Source of the DNA: an uncultured SAR116 cluster alpha proteobacterium
Lineage (GTDB): Bacteria > Pseudomonadota > Alphaproteobacteria > Puniceispirillales > Puniceispirillaceae
Length of the DNA stretch: 64,000 bases
Direction of reading: 5' to 3'
NCBI GenBank assembly: GCA_902625725.1
Contig: CACOCY010000009.1
Location: 27,683-91,682, forward strand
Within the stretch, counting starts at the first letter, position 1; each line of letters begins with the position of its first letter. The position numbers were made by a program, and so were the translations under genes. Below the pieces are notes generated by a model. It saw only the letters and a list, made by a program, of their open reading frames with translations, had not been told where the DNA came from and did no database searches. This document shows, one piece after another, positions 34,981-44,525 of the stretch.

Positions 34981-36837
34981 CTACCTCCTGGATTTAGTTC
35001 TTGTTTCACGGATTGAAAATCGTTCTGGGTCTAAATTTTTCATAATATTTCTGTCTAACCCTGTGGGTCTTCCAGATATTTTTCTTGCCAAAACCATACC
35101 CAACAAAGGTGCGTTGGTGAGTCCGCGTGACCCAAATGCGCTAAATAAATGAAGTGTCTCATAGCATTCACCAACTAACGGCATTCTATCCTTGCTTGCA
35201 AGACGCTGTGAAACTCGACCCTGTAACTTATTAATATCGAATATTAGCTTCTGCAACGAAACTGGTAAAAGACTAATATTGTGGAGATGTCCTTTATCTG
35301 TAACATCCATAGAGCCAGACAAATCGAAACTTGCTCCAAAAACTTGTTTGCCGTCAATCATAGGAGTTATGTAACCGCCATATTGAAGACTGATACCTAG
35401 ATTGCTTAACCTTGTATGTTTTGGAAGAAAGCTAAGCTGACCTGAGGTTACTTGCAATTCCAGTGAGGGAAGTGAAAATTTTTCCAAAAACTGGGGAAGA
35501 CCAGAACCAATAGATAAAACAATATCAGTAGCAGTGTATATTTTACCACTTGAAGTTTTTATCTCCCATTTTTCATTTTTCTTTTCAAGAGATGATATAT
35601 AATCGCCTGTCTTTACATCAGTGTTATTAAGGAGCTGTTTTGTAAGTTTCGAGGGATTTATAACCTGTCCAGCCGACTGAATAAAGCCATCCTGCTCAAT
35701 CTCTAAATTTGCTAATTTTGATATGTCACTAGCGTTTTTTGCTTCCACAAGGTCGTTTGGCCATTGCTGACCAGCTATCTTTCTTTGCCGTATACCCAGC
35801 TTTTCTGGATAATGAAGGTTAATGAGGCCTTTGCTTAAAACTGCCTCTTGTTGAATGGCAAGCCTACTAACATATGAAAAACAGGCGAGTGACATTTGCA
35901 TAGATGGATGGGGAGCCGCCATTAACTGAGGTGTTATAAGACCAGCAGGATTACCTGACGCCCCTCCTGCAATTGAATTCGAACCCTCCAAAACAAAATG
36001 AGAAATATTGGCTGCCCTAAGGCCGTGTGCAATGCTAGCACCTGCGATACCTGCACCAATTACGATTACATTTTTGTGTTGATTAGAGATTGTTTTTATG
36101 ACGCTGTGGGTTTGATAATATCCCGTAAGCATCTCTCTTTTTCTTCCAAATCCCTTACTTTTTTCAATCTTAAATCCCGACTTCAAAAGTCCTTCTTTAA
36201 CTGATGTAGCAACGGAGAAGCTCGCCACTTTTGCGTTTGAGGACGACAATCTTGCCATTTGGCGAAATACATCTTTAGTCCACATATCTAAGTTTTTTGA
36301 CGGTGAAAAACCGTCTAGAAACCAGGCATTTGCCTTAAAATCTAGCTGTTTCATTTGGCTGTACGCGTCACCATAATGAAGATGTAAATGGACTCTATCC
36401 TTTAAAAATAAACGATGATGGGAACATGCCCAGCTTTCAGGCCAACTTTCAAGCAAGAGTGAATTATATCTCTCCAATTCTTTAAATGGTTTTCTAGCCT
36501 CATATGCGAGATATCTATCCAATGGATAGGCTTCAAAACTTATATAATCTATTGCACAATCGACACCTAATTTCTCTATTAAGTCCATAACAGCAAGGAA
36601 ATTCAATCCTGTGCCAAATCCTGTTTCAGCAATGACAAGATGATGGTTCGATTTAAGTTGTTCGGCAAGGTTAGTACCTTCTATAAATACATGTTTTGCT
36701 TCAGCGAGACCATCTTCAGACGAAAAATATATGTCGTTAAATCTTTGGGAGCGAAGCACACCGTTTATAATCTTTGCATCTGGAACAGGCATCTTGTAAT
36801 TTGGTGTTGGATAAGAATTTATAAATTTTTTTGTCAT
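34981..36837 (-). CDS. mnmC: Bifunctional tRNA 5-methylaminomethyl-2-thiouridine biosynthesis protein MnmC
   Basis: MnmC completes the mnm5s2U modification of the wobble base in some tRNAs. The N-terminal methyltransferase domain (about 1-245) has the DUF752-type ETGFGTGLNFLAVMDL and AWFLDGFSPSKNLDMW. The C-terminal FAD oxidase domain (about 255-618) starts with VIVIGAGIAGASIAHGLRA and ends with LFSAFGSRGLTNAPLLG. Both halves are intact and in the E. coli order. The 59-base divergent spacer with the YcgN gene presumably holds both promoters. Confidence 0.93.
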   Translation of the reverse strand: MTKKFINSYPTPNYKMPVPDAKIINGVLRSQRFNDIYFSSEDGLAEAKHVFIEGTNLAEQLKSNHHLVIAETGFGTGLNFLAVMDLIEKLGVDCAIDYISFEAYPLDRYLAYEARKPFKELERYNSLLLESWPESWACSHHRLFLKDRVHLHLHYGDAYSQMKQLDFKANAWFLDGFSPSKNLDMWTKDVFRQMARLSSSNAKVASFSVATSVKEGLLKSGFKIEKSKGFGRKREMLTGYYQTHSVIKTISNQHKNVIVIGAGIAGASIAHGLRAANISHFVLEGSNSIAGGASGNPAGLITPQLMAAPHPSMQMSLACFSYVSRLAIQQEAVLSKGLINLHYPEKLGIRQRKIAGQQWPNDLVEAKNASDISKLANLEIEQDGFIQSAGQVINPSKLTKQLLNNTDVKTGDYISSLEKKNEKWEIKTSSGKIYTATDIVLSIGSGLPQFLEKFSLPSLELQVTSGQLSFLPKHTRLSNLGISLQYGGYITPMIDGKQVFGASFDLSGSMDVTDKGHLHNISLLPVSLQKLIFDINKLQGRVSQRLASKDRMPLVGECYETLHLFSAFGSRGLTNAPLLGMVLARKISGRPTGLDRNIMKNLDPERFSIRETRTKSRR

Positions 36838-36896
36838 CTGTTAGTATTATATCGTTCATTTTATCTAGTAAACAGAAAGAAACCTAAAAACAATTT

Positions 36897-37397
36897 ATGA
36901 ATAAGAGAGATTATTTGGCTAAGATGAAAGAAAATAATAAAATAATTAAGTACGGTTTCTGGAGAGAAAAATCACTCTCGGAAATGAGTTATGAAGAATG
37001 GGAACTGCTATGCGATGGTTGTGGCAAATGCTGTGTTCTAAAACTACAGGATGTCGACACAGAGCAAACTTTTTATACAGACATAAGTTGTAAATTACTT
37101 GATTGCAAAACAGCTCAATGTAGCCAATATGAAAAACGCAAGTCATATGTGCCTGATTGCATTATTTTATCGCCTGATAACCTTGCTTCTTTGAGCTGGA
37201 TGCCTGATAGCTGCTCATACAAGCTCATTTATAACGGGTTGGAACTTCCAGACTGGCATCCTCTTGTTACCGGTAAAAAGGCTAGCACACGAGAATCTGG
37301 AAACTCTTTGGCGGGAAGAATTACCTCTGAAACAGAACTTGAAAGCGATGAAGAACTTATTGAGCATATTATTGATTGGGATGAGGTACTAAAATAG
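36897..37397 (+). CDS. YcgN family cysteine-cluster protein (UPF0260)
   Basis: This 166-residue protein belongs to the UPF0260/YcgN family, thought from its cysteines to bind metal but with no settled function. The family motif CDGCGKCCVLKLQD (Cys39, 42, 45, 46) is followed by ISCKLLDCKTAQCSQYEKR, with spaced Cys residues, and CIILSPDN. The C-terminal WHPLVTG and IIDWDEVLK are also typical. The length fits. It starts a short plus-strand run with a small membrane protein and DUF2256. Confidence 0.88.
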   Translation: MNKRDYLAKMKENNKIIKYGFWREKSLSEMSYEEWELLCDGCGKCCVLKLQDVDTEQTFYTDISCKLLDCKTAQCSQYEKRKSYVPDCIILSPDNLASLSWMPDSCSYKLIYNGLELPDWHPLVTGKKASTRESGNSLAGRITSETELESDEELIEHIIDWDEVLK

Positions 37398-37451
37398 CAA
37401 AAGGCATCATTGAAGGTAATCCAAGAAATTTACAATAAAAAAGGAAACAAC

Positions 37452-37628
37452 ATGGATTTAAGGTGGCTATTAGTAATTTTAATGAGTTTATTTGTTCTTG
37501 CATTTATCTGGCGAGATATTAGTGGCATGGGTGATAGGCCTTGGACCAAATGCAAGGAATCATTATTCTCCCAGGTAATTACAGGAAAATGCACGCTGCG
37601 TTTTGAGGCAGACACACTTGCATCTTAA
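37452..37628 (+). CDS. Small membrane protein, unknown
   Basis: This 58-residue product starts at the ATG at 37452, which has AAAGGAAAC 2-10 bases upstream; an upstream in-frame ATG at 37410 would add 14 residues. Residues 3-18 (LRWLLVILMSLFVLAF) form one hydrophobic helix. A soluble part follows with two Cys residues (WTKCKES and TGKCTLR) about 13 apart, which could form a disulfide if periplasmic. I do not recognise the family. It lies between the YcgN gene and the DUF2256 gene. Confidence 0.55.
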   Translation: MDLRWLLVILMSLFVLAFIWRDISGMGDRPWTKCKESLFSQVITGKCTLRFEADTLAS

Positions 37629-37686
37629 AATAAATTAAATCGTTCGCTTACGATTTAAATATTTAAGCTATTTGGAAACAATCGTT

Positions 37687-37839
37687 ATGTCCAAAATGAG
37701 AAAGAAATCTGACTTACCTGTAAAAAAATGTCCCATCTGTGCCAAACCGTTTAGTTGGCGGAAAAAATGGTCTAAAGAATGGGATCAGGTTGTCTATTGT
37801 TCTGAACGTTGTCGACGTCAAAAAAGGAAATTTGACTAA
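37687..37839 (+). CDS. DUF2256 zinc-ribbon mini-protein
   Basis: This 50-residue protein matches DUF2256, small Cys-rich proteins often next to photolyase or cryptochrome genes. The signature KKCPICAKPFSWRKKWSKEWD is followed by VYCSERCRRQKRK; the two CxxC pairs probably bind zinc. The ATG at 37687 gives the family length. No photolyase lies in the window; here the neighbour is the ligase-associated DNA repair locus, 7 bases away and convergent. Function is unknown. Confidence 0.85.
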   Translation: MSKMRKKSDLPVKKCPICAKPFSWRKKWSKEWDQVVYCSERCRRQKRKFD

Positions 37840-37846
37840 TTTTTTT

Positions 37847-39442
37847 TCAATTATTATCTATCAGCTCGATTAAGTCAGACACCGAGTTTGCTTGCTCAAC
37901 TGGCTTATCCCATCTAATAGCTTTAAATCTTGGAAATCTAGTCGCAACACCAGATTTATGTCTATTAGAGCGTTGCACTGAATCAAATGCTATTTCTACC
38001 ACAAGCGTTTTTTCTACTTCTCTTACTGGACCAAATTTCTGAACAATGTTTTCTCTTACAAATTTATCCAGCTTTTTTAGATCATTATCACTATACCCAG
38101 AATACGCTTTTGCTACTGGAAGTAAAATATTTTTATCTTGTTTGCTATCGTAGTGCCAAGCACCAAGGGTAAAATCCGAAAAAAAGGATGAACGTTTTCC
38201 ATGACCCCGCTGCGCATATAAAACCACTAAATCGGCAGTAAGGGGGTTCCGCTTCCACTTAAACCATTTACCTTTTATTCGGCCTGCATGATAGGCACTA
38301 TTTTTATCTTTTAGCATTATGCCCTCAATGAGGCCTCCTGCTCTGCACTGCTCACGCCATTTTTGCAAATTAGTAAAGCTAGCATTGGGGAGTATTTCAG
38401 AGAGGTCAAGATAAGGGGTATGAAGCTCTGATTTCATTCGGTTTTCAAGAAGGTTTCGTCGATATTCAAGTGAATACATACGAACGTCTTTATTTTCATC
38501 CAGCAAGATATCATATGCCCTCATGAATACTGGATTTTCTACCTGCATTTTCATGGGGACTTTTTTTCTGTTAAGTCTAAGTTGCAATTGTTGAAAACTT
38601 CCAATTTTACTTGGAATGCCTGACAAAAGCTCACCATCGATAACGCCCCGCCATTCTAGTGGCTGAACTAATTCAGGAAAAGCATTTGAAATATCATCAC
38701 CTGTTCTAGAAAAAATGCGAACCCCGTTTTTTGCAGATACTAATTGAATGCGTATTCCATCCCATTTCCATTCTGCTTGGTAAGCACTGAAATCCATTTT
38801 CGCAATATCAGATTCTAAAAGTGGATGCGCTAACATCATAGGTTGGAAAACTGCCCTGCCCCTCGCCTCCGGTTTTTTGCTTGTTCCTTCTAACCAGTTA
38901 AAAAGTTCTAAATAAGGAGGCTCAATTAGGGGCCAAACCTGCTCTATTTCATTGATATCAATTCCATAAGTCTGTGCTATTGCTAGTCTTACCATGCGAG
39001 CTGAAACTCCTACTCTAAGGCCACCTGTCAACAACTTCAATAATGCCCATCTTTGTACTTCTGGCATTTGGTCGAGTAATCTTTGCAAATAATTACTTGC
39101 ATCTAATCCAGATGAATTTTGCAGTTCTCTTATGACATTACTTATTTTTACCTCGATATTTTTGTTATCAGCTTTTGGCCAAATAAGGGCAGTTGTCTCT
39201 GCCAAATCACCAACAAAATCGTAAGATAAATCAAATAAAATAGGGTCACATTTCTGATATGCTATTTGCCGTACGAGACCAGACTTTACGCCTTTAATAG
39301 AAAGCTCTCCCGTAAGCGCTGACAAAACATATCCTCTGTCAGGATCTGGTGTATTTTTTATGAATTGAACAAGATAAGCTTGTTTTACCAAGCGTTGGGG
39401 CGCATACAGCAGTGAATGTAGCAAATCTGAAAAGGCTCTCAT
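37847..39442 (-). CDS. ATP-dependent DNA ligase (ligase-associated damage response type)
   Basis: This 531-residue ATP-dependent DNA ligase belongs to the bacterial group that travels with an MBL-fold exonuclease, an Lhr-like helicase and PdeM. An N-terminal helical domain (about 1-180) precedes the nucleotidyltransferase core. The adenylated lysine lies near residue 225 in AEWKWDGIRIQL, with SRTGDDISNAFPEL (motif III region), GLIEGIMLKDKNSAYHAG and GKWFKWKRNP following. The OB-fold C-terminus ends PRFKAIRWDKP. It is a second ligase beside the expected NAD ligase, which is not in this window. The start overlaps the exonuclease stop by four bases. Confidence 0.92.
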   Translation of the reverse strand: MRAFSDLLHSLLYAPQRLVKQAYLVQFIKNTPDPDRGYVLSALTGELSIKGVKSGLVRQIAYQKCDPILFDLSYDFVGDLAETTALIWPKADNKNIEVKISNVIRELQNSSGLDASNYLQRLLDQMPEVQRWALLKLLTGGLRVGVSARMVRLAIAQTYGIDINEIEQVWPLIEPPYLELFNWLEGTSKKPEARGRAVFQPMMLAHPLLESDIAKMDFSAYQAEWKWDGIRIQLVSAKNGVRIFSRTGDDISNAFPELVQPLEWRGVIDGELLSGIPSKIGSFQQLQLRLNRKKVPMKMQVENPVFMRAYDILLDENKDVRMYSLEYRRNLLENRMKSELHTPYLDLSEILPNASFTNLQKWREQCRAGGLIEGIMLKDKNSAYHAGRIKGKWFKWKRNPLTADLVVLYAQRGHGKRSSFFSDFTLGAWHYDSKQDKNILLPVAKAYSGYSDNDLKKLDKFVRENIVQKFGPVREVEKTLVVEIAFDSVQRSNRHKSGVATRFPRFKAIRWDKPVEQANSVSDLIELIDNN

Positions 39443-40455
39443 TCGCTCTCATCCTCATATCCAATAAGAGATAGTGCTTTCGCAGAAAGACCCATTTTTC
39501 TACAGGCATGAATAAGAGCATCTTCTCTACCGTGCGTCACCCAAATCTCAGTTGCCTTTACCTCTTGGATGGTGCGCAAGATGTCATTCCAATCAGCATG
39601 ATCAGATATTACGAGAGGTAATTCTACTCCACCTTGTTTAGCACGCTGTCTCACCTGCATCCATCCTGAGGCAGAAACAATAAGCGGGTCATTCAGTCTT
39701 TGCGCCCATTTCGTTCCCATTGCAGATGGTGGTGCAATTATAAATCTGTTTTCAAGTGATATTTGCTGTCTATCAATTTTTCCAGTTGGCGTTGTTTGCA
39801 AACTGCCTAATTGAATACCGTATGATTGATATAAATCGCATAACTTCTTCATTGCTCCGTGAATAAAGATTGTTTCGTCAAAGCCAGCCTCTCTTATTAA
39901 TGCTATTAACCGTTGTGCTTTTCCAAGAGAATAGGCTCCGATAACAATTGAACGCTCTGGAAAAAGATCCCGAACTTGCATTAATTTTTTGATTTCATTT
40001 TCTGGCTCTGGATGCGAAAAAATAGGCAATCCAAATGTTGCTTCTGTAATGAAGACGTCACACTGCTCTACTTGAAAACCTAAGCATGTGGGGTCCCAAC
40101 GTCGCTTATAGTCACCAGCTGCGATTATTTTTGTATTTACATATTCAAGTACAATCTGAGCAGAGCCAAGTACGTGGCCGGCTGGTATAAGCCTAACACC
40201 AACCCCCCCTACTCTAAATTGTTCATTATAGGTAAGGGCTGTTTTTGAATTGGCAAAATTAGCACCATAACGTGCAGACATGATAGCCAGTGTTTGTTCT
40301 GTCGCAATCACATGCTTATGACCAGCTCTAGCATGGTCAGCATGTCCATGAGTGATTATCGCCTTATCGACAGGATTAATTGGGTCTATGTAAGCATCAG
40401 CAGGTAATATATATAAACCATGCTTAGAAATCTTTAGCCAACTTGTATCTACCAT
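39439..40455 (-). CDS. Ligase-associated MBL-fold DNA exonuclease
   Basis: This 338-residue metallo-beta-lactamase-fold nuclease is of the CPSF/SNM1-like type that accompanies the ATP-dependent ligase. The metal site is visible in ITHGHADHARAGH, AGHVLGSAQI and TEATFG, and the C-terminal region has SDHADWNDIL and VTHGRED. It is predicted to process DNA ends before ligation. It overlaps the ligase by ATGA and lies 34 bases after the glutathione transferase gene. Confidence 0.9.
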   Translation of the reverse strand: MVDTSWLKISKHGLYILPADAYIDPINPVDKAIITHGHADHARAGHKHVIATEQTLAIMSARYGANFANSKTALTYNEQFRVGGVGVRLIPAGHVLGSAQIVLEYVNTKIIAAGDYKRRWDPTCLGFQVEQCDVFITEATFGLPIFSHPEPENEIKKLMQVRDLFPERSIVIGAYSLGKAQRLIALIREAGFDETIFIHGAMKKLCDLYQSYGIQLGSLQTTPTGKIDRQQISLENRFIIAPPSAMGTKWAQRLNDPLIVSASGWMQVRQRAKQGGVELPLVISDHADWNDILRTIQEVKATEIWVTHGREDALIHACRKMGLSAKALSLIGYEDESE

Positions 40456-40489
40456 AAAATTTATATATTTACTATTTCGTTAAGAGCTA

Positions 40490-41182
40490 TCATTGTGGTT
40501 TTTTCGTGCCAAATAATTGCTGCCATTCCTCACCACTCAATTGGCGCAGGTCTGTTTGCTTATTTTTTCCAATTTCATAGGCTTTTTGAACCGCTTTTCT
40601 TGCATATAATTTTTCTTGCCAGCGGGCGATATTTGGAAAGTTTTCCAAATCAATTCCTTGTCTCACATAACTTTTGGTCCAAGGCAAAATTGCCATATCT
40701 ACGATTGTATATTCTGAGCCCGTTACAAATTCGTCTTTTGATAATTGGTTATCAAGTACACCATATAACCTAATTGCCTCATTTACATATCTCTCTATTG
40801 CATAATCTATTTTCAAAGGTGCATAATGATTAAAGTGATGAACCTGTCCAAGCATAGGTCCAAAACTAGCCATTTGCCACATAAGCCACTGCCATACATT
40901 TACGCGGTCTTCTATTTTAGAAGAATAAAATAACCCACTTTTTTCAGAAAGATAAAGCAAAATAGCACCAGATTCAAAGACGCTTGTTTGCGTTCCGTTA
41001 ATACCTTGACGATCTATGATTGCTGGCATTTTATTATTAGGTGAAAAGGAAAGAAATTCTGATTTGAATTGCTGGCCTTTTGATATATCTACATATTTGA
41101 TACTATACGGTAGTTGCATCTCTTCAAGGGCAATGGTGATTTTGTGACCGTTTGGGGTTGGCCAATAATATAAATCAATCAT
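40490..41182 (-). CDS. Glutathione S-transferase (YfcG/YghU-like)
   Basis: This 230-residue GST has an N-terminal thioredoxin-like domain (about 1-85), with YYWPTPNGHKITIALEE, the Thr-Pro-Asn start typical of nu-class/YfcG enzymes, and ESGAILLYLSEKSG. The all-helical C-terminal domain has the DMAILPW motif. Family members reduce disulfides using glutathione. It leads an apparent GST-exonuclease-ligase operon; whether it has a role in repair is unknown. Confidence 0.88.
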   Translation of the reverse strand: MIDLYYWPTPNGHKITIALEEMQLPYSIKYVDISKGQQFKSEFLSFSPNNKMPAIIDRQGINGTQTSVFESGAILLYLSEKSGLFYSSKIEDRVNVWQWLMWQMASFGPMLGQVHHFNHYAPLKIDYAIERYVNEAIRLYGVLDNQLSKDEFVTGSEYTIVDMAILPWTKSYVRQGIDLENFPNIARWQEKLYARKAVQKAYEIGKNKQTDLRQLSGEEWQQLFGTKKPQ

Positions 41183-41260
41183 AAGTTTATCTCTATTTAT
41201 GAAGTGCTAACATTTGTTTATACATTTATGGGCAAGACAAGCCAAGATCTAGGTATAATA

Positions 41261-43726
41261 ATGGAAATGAGTGATACAGAAACCTATCAAGTTGAAGAAT
41301 TTCCCAAATTACCGGTAGAATTTCATAATTGGTTCTTACTTAAAGGTTGGCAGATATACGACCATCAATTATCCTTAATCTCTTATTTCAAAAGAGGATA
41401 TTCTTGTTTGCTTATTGCCCCCACGGGTTCTGGAAAAACACTGTCTGGCTTTCTACCAAGTCTCATCGAACTCGGCAGCAGAAACCGACTAGAAAGGCAG
41501 TCCAAAGCTCAACTCCATACTCTATATATCTCTCCGTTGAAAGCATTAAGTATAGATGTTCATCGAAATTTGCAATTACCAATAAATGAAATGGGACTCC
41601 CAATTCGATGTGAAACTCGCACTGGTGACACAAATCAAACAAAGCGAAATCGGCAAAAAATGCTTCCGCCAGATATATTGCTTACAACTCCTGAATCTAT
41701 AGAATTAATGCTCGCTTGGCCTAATGCTTCTAGTTATTTTTCCAATTTATCGGCTATCATTATTGACGAAATCCATACCGTAATTGGAAATAAAAGGGGA
41801 GATTTATTATCGTTATCAATTACATCCCTCAGAAAGTGCGCACCAAATGCTTCTTTTATAGGGTTGTCAGCTACCGTTGCTGACCCATTCCAGCTTGCAA
41901 AATGGCTAGCACCTGACCCAGAACAAGTAGCTATCGTTTCACCAAAGATAAATAAGGAAATCGAGATTGATATTTATTATCCAAAAACAAATGAGATGCC
42001 TTATGCAGGACATTCTGCTAATTATGCAGTTTCTGATATCTATAGAATGATAGAGACACACAACAAAAGCCTTATTTTTGTAAATACTAGAGCACAAGCA
42101 GAACTATTATTTCAATCGCTATGGAGGAAAAATAGCAATAACTTACGCATTGGATTGCATCATGGTTCTTTAGATGCCACTCAGCGCCGAAAGGTAGAAA
42201 AAGCAATGTCAGAAGGTGATCTTAATGCGGTAGTTGCTACCTCTTCTCTCGATTTAGGAATTGATTGGGCTGACATTGATTTGGTAATTCAGGTCGGCGC
42301 GGCAAAAGGAACATCTCGTCTTATTCAGCGCGTTGGAAGAGCAGGACATAGCCTTAACCAGCAATCAAAGGCTATAATTGTACCTGCAAATAAATTTGAA
42401 GTGATAGAGGCTGTTGCAGCGCGGGAAAATGTACATAATGGTAAACTAGATCAATTGACAGAATATCCCGGAAGTCTTGATGTGCTGGCTCAATACATAG
42501 TTGGCAGAGCAGTAGCCGGTTCCTTTGACGCAGAGGCACTTTATCAGCAAATACTCACAGCACCACCTTATTGTTTTCTTGAAAAAGACGAATTTTTAAA
42601 AGTTTTAGAATTTGTAAGTACTGGTGGGTATGCTTTAGAAAATTATGAGCAATTCAGGCGAATCGTTAAAGGTGTCGATGGGCTATATCGTCTGAGTAAT
42701 CGACGAGTTGCAACAAGATGGCGAATGAATATTGGAGCCATTGTTGAGACAACTACTTTGAAAGTCAAATTTACTCGTGGCCCCGCTTTAGGAGAAATAG
42801 AAGAGTATTTTGTTCAAACTCTTCGTGAAGGTGATAGTTTTATATTTGCAGGCCGGATTTTAGCTTTTGTAAAAATTAGCAAAATGGATGTCATTGTGGA
42901 ACCAACTGTTGCCAGAGAACCCAAAGTACCCGCCTATGCTGGGGGAAGATTACCTCTTACCACTGACCTATCTGAAACAGTTAGACATATCCTAGAATCA
43001 AATGAACTCCACAAGTCACTACCTGCGCCTGTGCAAGAATGGCTGAAATCTCAGCAACGGTATTCGAAATTGCCTGATACAGATACACTACTAGTAGAAA
43101 CATTTCAACGGGGAGAGCGAAATTACCTCGTGGCATATGGATTTGAGGGCAGAAATGCTCATCAGACTTTAGGCATGCTTATCACTAAGCGAATGGAGCG
43201 CGAAAATTTAAAACCGATTGGTTTTGTTGCAACAGATTATGCCATAGCTATATGGTCTCTCGAAAAGGTAACCGAGCCTAGTACCTTATTCACCCCTGAT
43301 ATATTAGGGGACGAATTAGAAGAGTGGATGGCAGAAACAACAATGTTAAAACGTTCATTTAGGCAAGTTGCTACTATATCAGGATTGATTGACAAAAATG
43401 TTCCAGGAAAAGAAAAAACTAAAAAGCAGGTCACAATAAATTCGGACCTGATTTATGATGTGCTTCGGAAACATCAACCAGATCACATATTACTGGAGGC
43501 CACAAGGCGGGATTCAGCCCGGGGTCTCACTGATATTCGAAGACTTTCAAACTTATTAAATAGATTTGAAAATAAAATTACACATGTTGAATTATCTCGA
43601 ATTTCAGCATTGGCCGTTCCTCTTCTGCTTGAAGTCGGAAGAGAATCAGTCATGTCAAGCGCACTGGAGACAATGTTAAAAGAGTTAGAGGTTGAACTTA
43701 TTAATGAGACAGGACAAACAGACTAA
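41261..43726 (+). CDS. Ligase-associated DEXH-box helicase (Lhr-like)
   Basis: This large superfamily 2 helicase belongs to the Lhr-core group linked to the ATP-dependent ligase. I chose the ATG at 41261 (821 residues), 7 bases after AGGT; a GTG at 41204 and an ATG at 41228 are also in frame. Helicase motifs in order are IAPTGSGKTLSGFLP, LYISPLKALSIDV, LLTTPESIELML, IIIDEIHTVIG, FIGLSATVADP, VATSSLDLGIDWADIDLVIQVG and LIQRVGRAGHS. A winged-helix and beta region with RWRMNIGAI and an Lhr-type C-terminal domain follow. It diverges from the GST-exonuclease-ligase operon and is followed by pdeM. Confidence 0.92.
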   Translation: MEMSDTETYQVEEFPKLPVEFHNWFLLKGWQIYDHQLSLISYFKRGYSCLLIAPTGSGKTLSGFLPSLIELGSRNRLERQSKAQLHTLYISPLKALSIDVHRNLQLPINEMGLPIRCETRTGDTNQTKRNRQKMLPPDILLTTPESIELMLAWPNASSYFSNLSAIIIDEIHTVIGNKRGDLLSLSITSLRKCAPNASFIGLSATVADPFQLAKWLAPDPEQVAIVSPKINKEIEIDIYYPKTNEMPYAGHSANYAVSDIYRMIETHNKSLIFVNTRAQAELLFQSLWRKNSNNLRIGLHHGSLDATQRRKVEKAMSEGDLNAVVATSSLDLGIDWADIDLVIQVGAAKGTSRLIQRVGRAGHSLNQQSKAIIVPANKFEVIEAVAARENVHNGKLDQLTEYPGSLDVLAQYIVGRAVAGSFDAEALYQQILTAPPYCFLEKDEFLKVLEFVSTGGYALENYEQFRRIVKGVDGLYRLSNRRVATRWRMNIGAIVETTTLKVKFTRGPALGEIEEYFVQTLREGDSFIFAGRILAFVKISKMDVIVEPTVAREPKVPAYAGGRLPLTTDLSETVRHILESNELHKSLPAPVQEWLKSQQRYSKLPDTDTLLVETFQRGERNYLVAYGFEGRNAHQTLGMLITKRMERENLKPIGFVATDYAIAIWSLEKVTEPSTLFTPDILGDELEEWMAETTMLKRSFRQVATISGLIDKNVPGKEKTKKQVTINSDLIYDVLRKHQPDHILLEATRRDSARGLTDIRRLSNLLNRFENKITHVELSRISALAVPLLLEVGRESVMSSALETMLKELEVELINETGQTD

Positions 43727-43727
43727 A

Positions 43728-44471
43728 ATGTATTCCTCTATGATAAGTACATCTCAGGTTAAATATCTCGAATATAAGAAAGTAGAAATTGAGTTCTGCG
43801 GGAACATTTTCTGGTTATATTCAGATGGTTCATGTTTCCATGAACAAAGCAAAACGCTCATTGTTGCTGATTTGCATTTAGAAAAAGCATTTTCACAATC
43901 AAGCGCAGCATTACTTCCTGGATATGATACGAAAGAGACATTAACACTACTAGAGGCAGCATTAATGAGAAACGAAGTTCAAAATTGTATTTTTCTAGGA
44001 GATAGTTTTCATAATGCAGGTTCAGCACAATCACTTGCTAAGCCATATAAAGAAAAATTGGTACAGTTATCAAAACTCAAACATTTTAAATGGGTACTTG
44101 GAAACCATGACCCATTACTTCCAGATTTTCTTCCCGGTGAGCGATGTCAATCAACCTACATTGATTCTATAGAACTGAGACATCAGCCCAAGCAGAATGA
44201 AAACGAAATGCTTGTTATACCTAAAAGAGGCCAGATTATTGGACATTATCATCCAAAAGCAAAGTTACGATTACGAGCCAGCAATACCTCTGGAAAATGT
44301 TTTATTTTTGACCAAAAACGTATGATTCTTCCTGCCTTTGGTGTATACACGGGAGGCTTAAATATCACCAGCATAGCGATCTCTAGTCTTTTCAGTGGAA
44401 CACCTGCCATTTACTTTTGCCATAAGACAAAACTTTATCGTATTCGCGATATTACAAAATTGCGTGAATAA
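43728..44471 (+). CDS. pdeM: Ligase-associated endonuclease / phosphoesterase PdeM
   Basis: PdeM is the metallophosphoesterase of the ligase-associated DNA damage response set. The 247-residue product has the two-metal motifs LIVADLHLEKA, FLGDSFH, LGNHDPLLPD and IIGHYHPKA. I chose the ATG at 43728, directly after the helicase stop; an in-frame start at 43692 would overlap the helicase by 35 bases. The tight spacing makes an Lhr-pdeM operon likely. Confidence 0.9.
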   Translation: MYSSMISTSQVKYLEYKKVEIEFCGNIFWLYSDGSCFHEQSKTLIVADLHLEKAFSQSSAALLPGYDTKETLTLLEAALMRNEVQNCIFLGDSFHNAGSAQSLAKPYKEKLVQLSKLKHFKWVLGNHDPLLPDFLPGERCQSTYIDSIELRHQPKQNENEMLVIPKRGQIIGHYHPKAKLRLRASNTSGKCFIFDQKRMILPAFGVYTGGLNITSIAISSLFSGTPAIYFCHKTKLYRIRDITKLRE

Positions 44472-44525
44472 AATAGAAAGCTCATATTAATATTTAAATA
44501 TAATGTTATCGTTAAAGGATAGATT

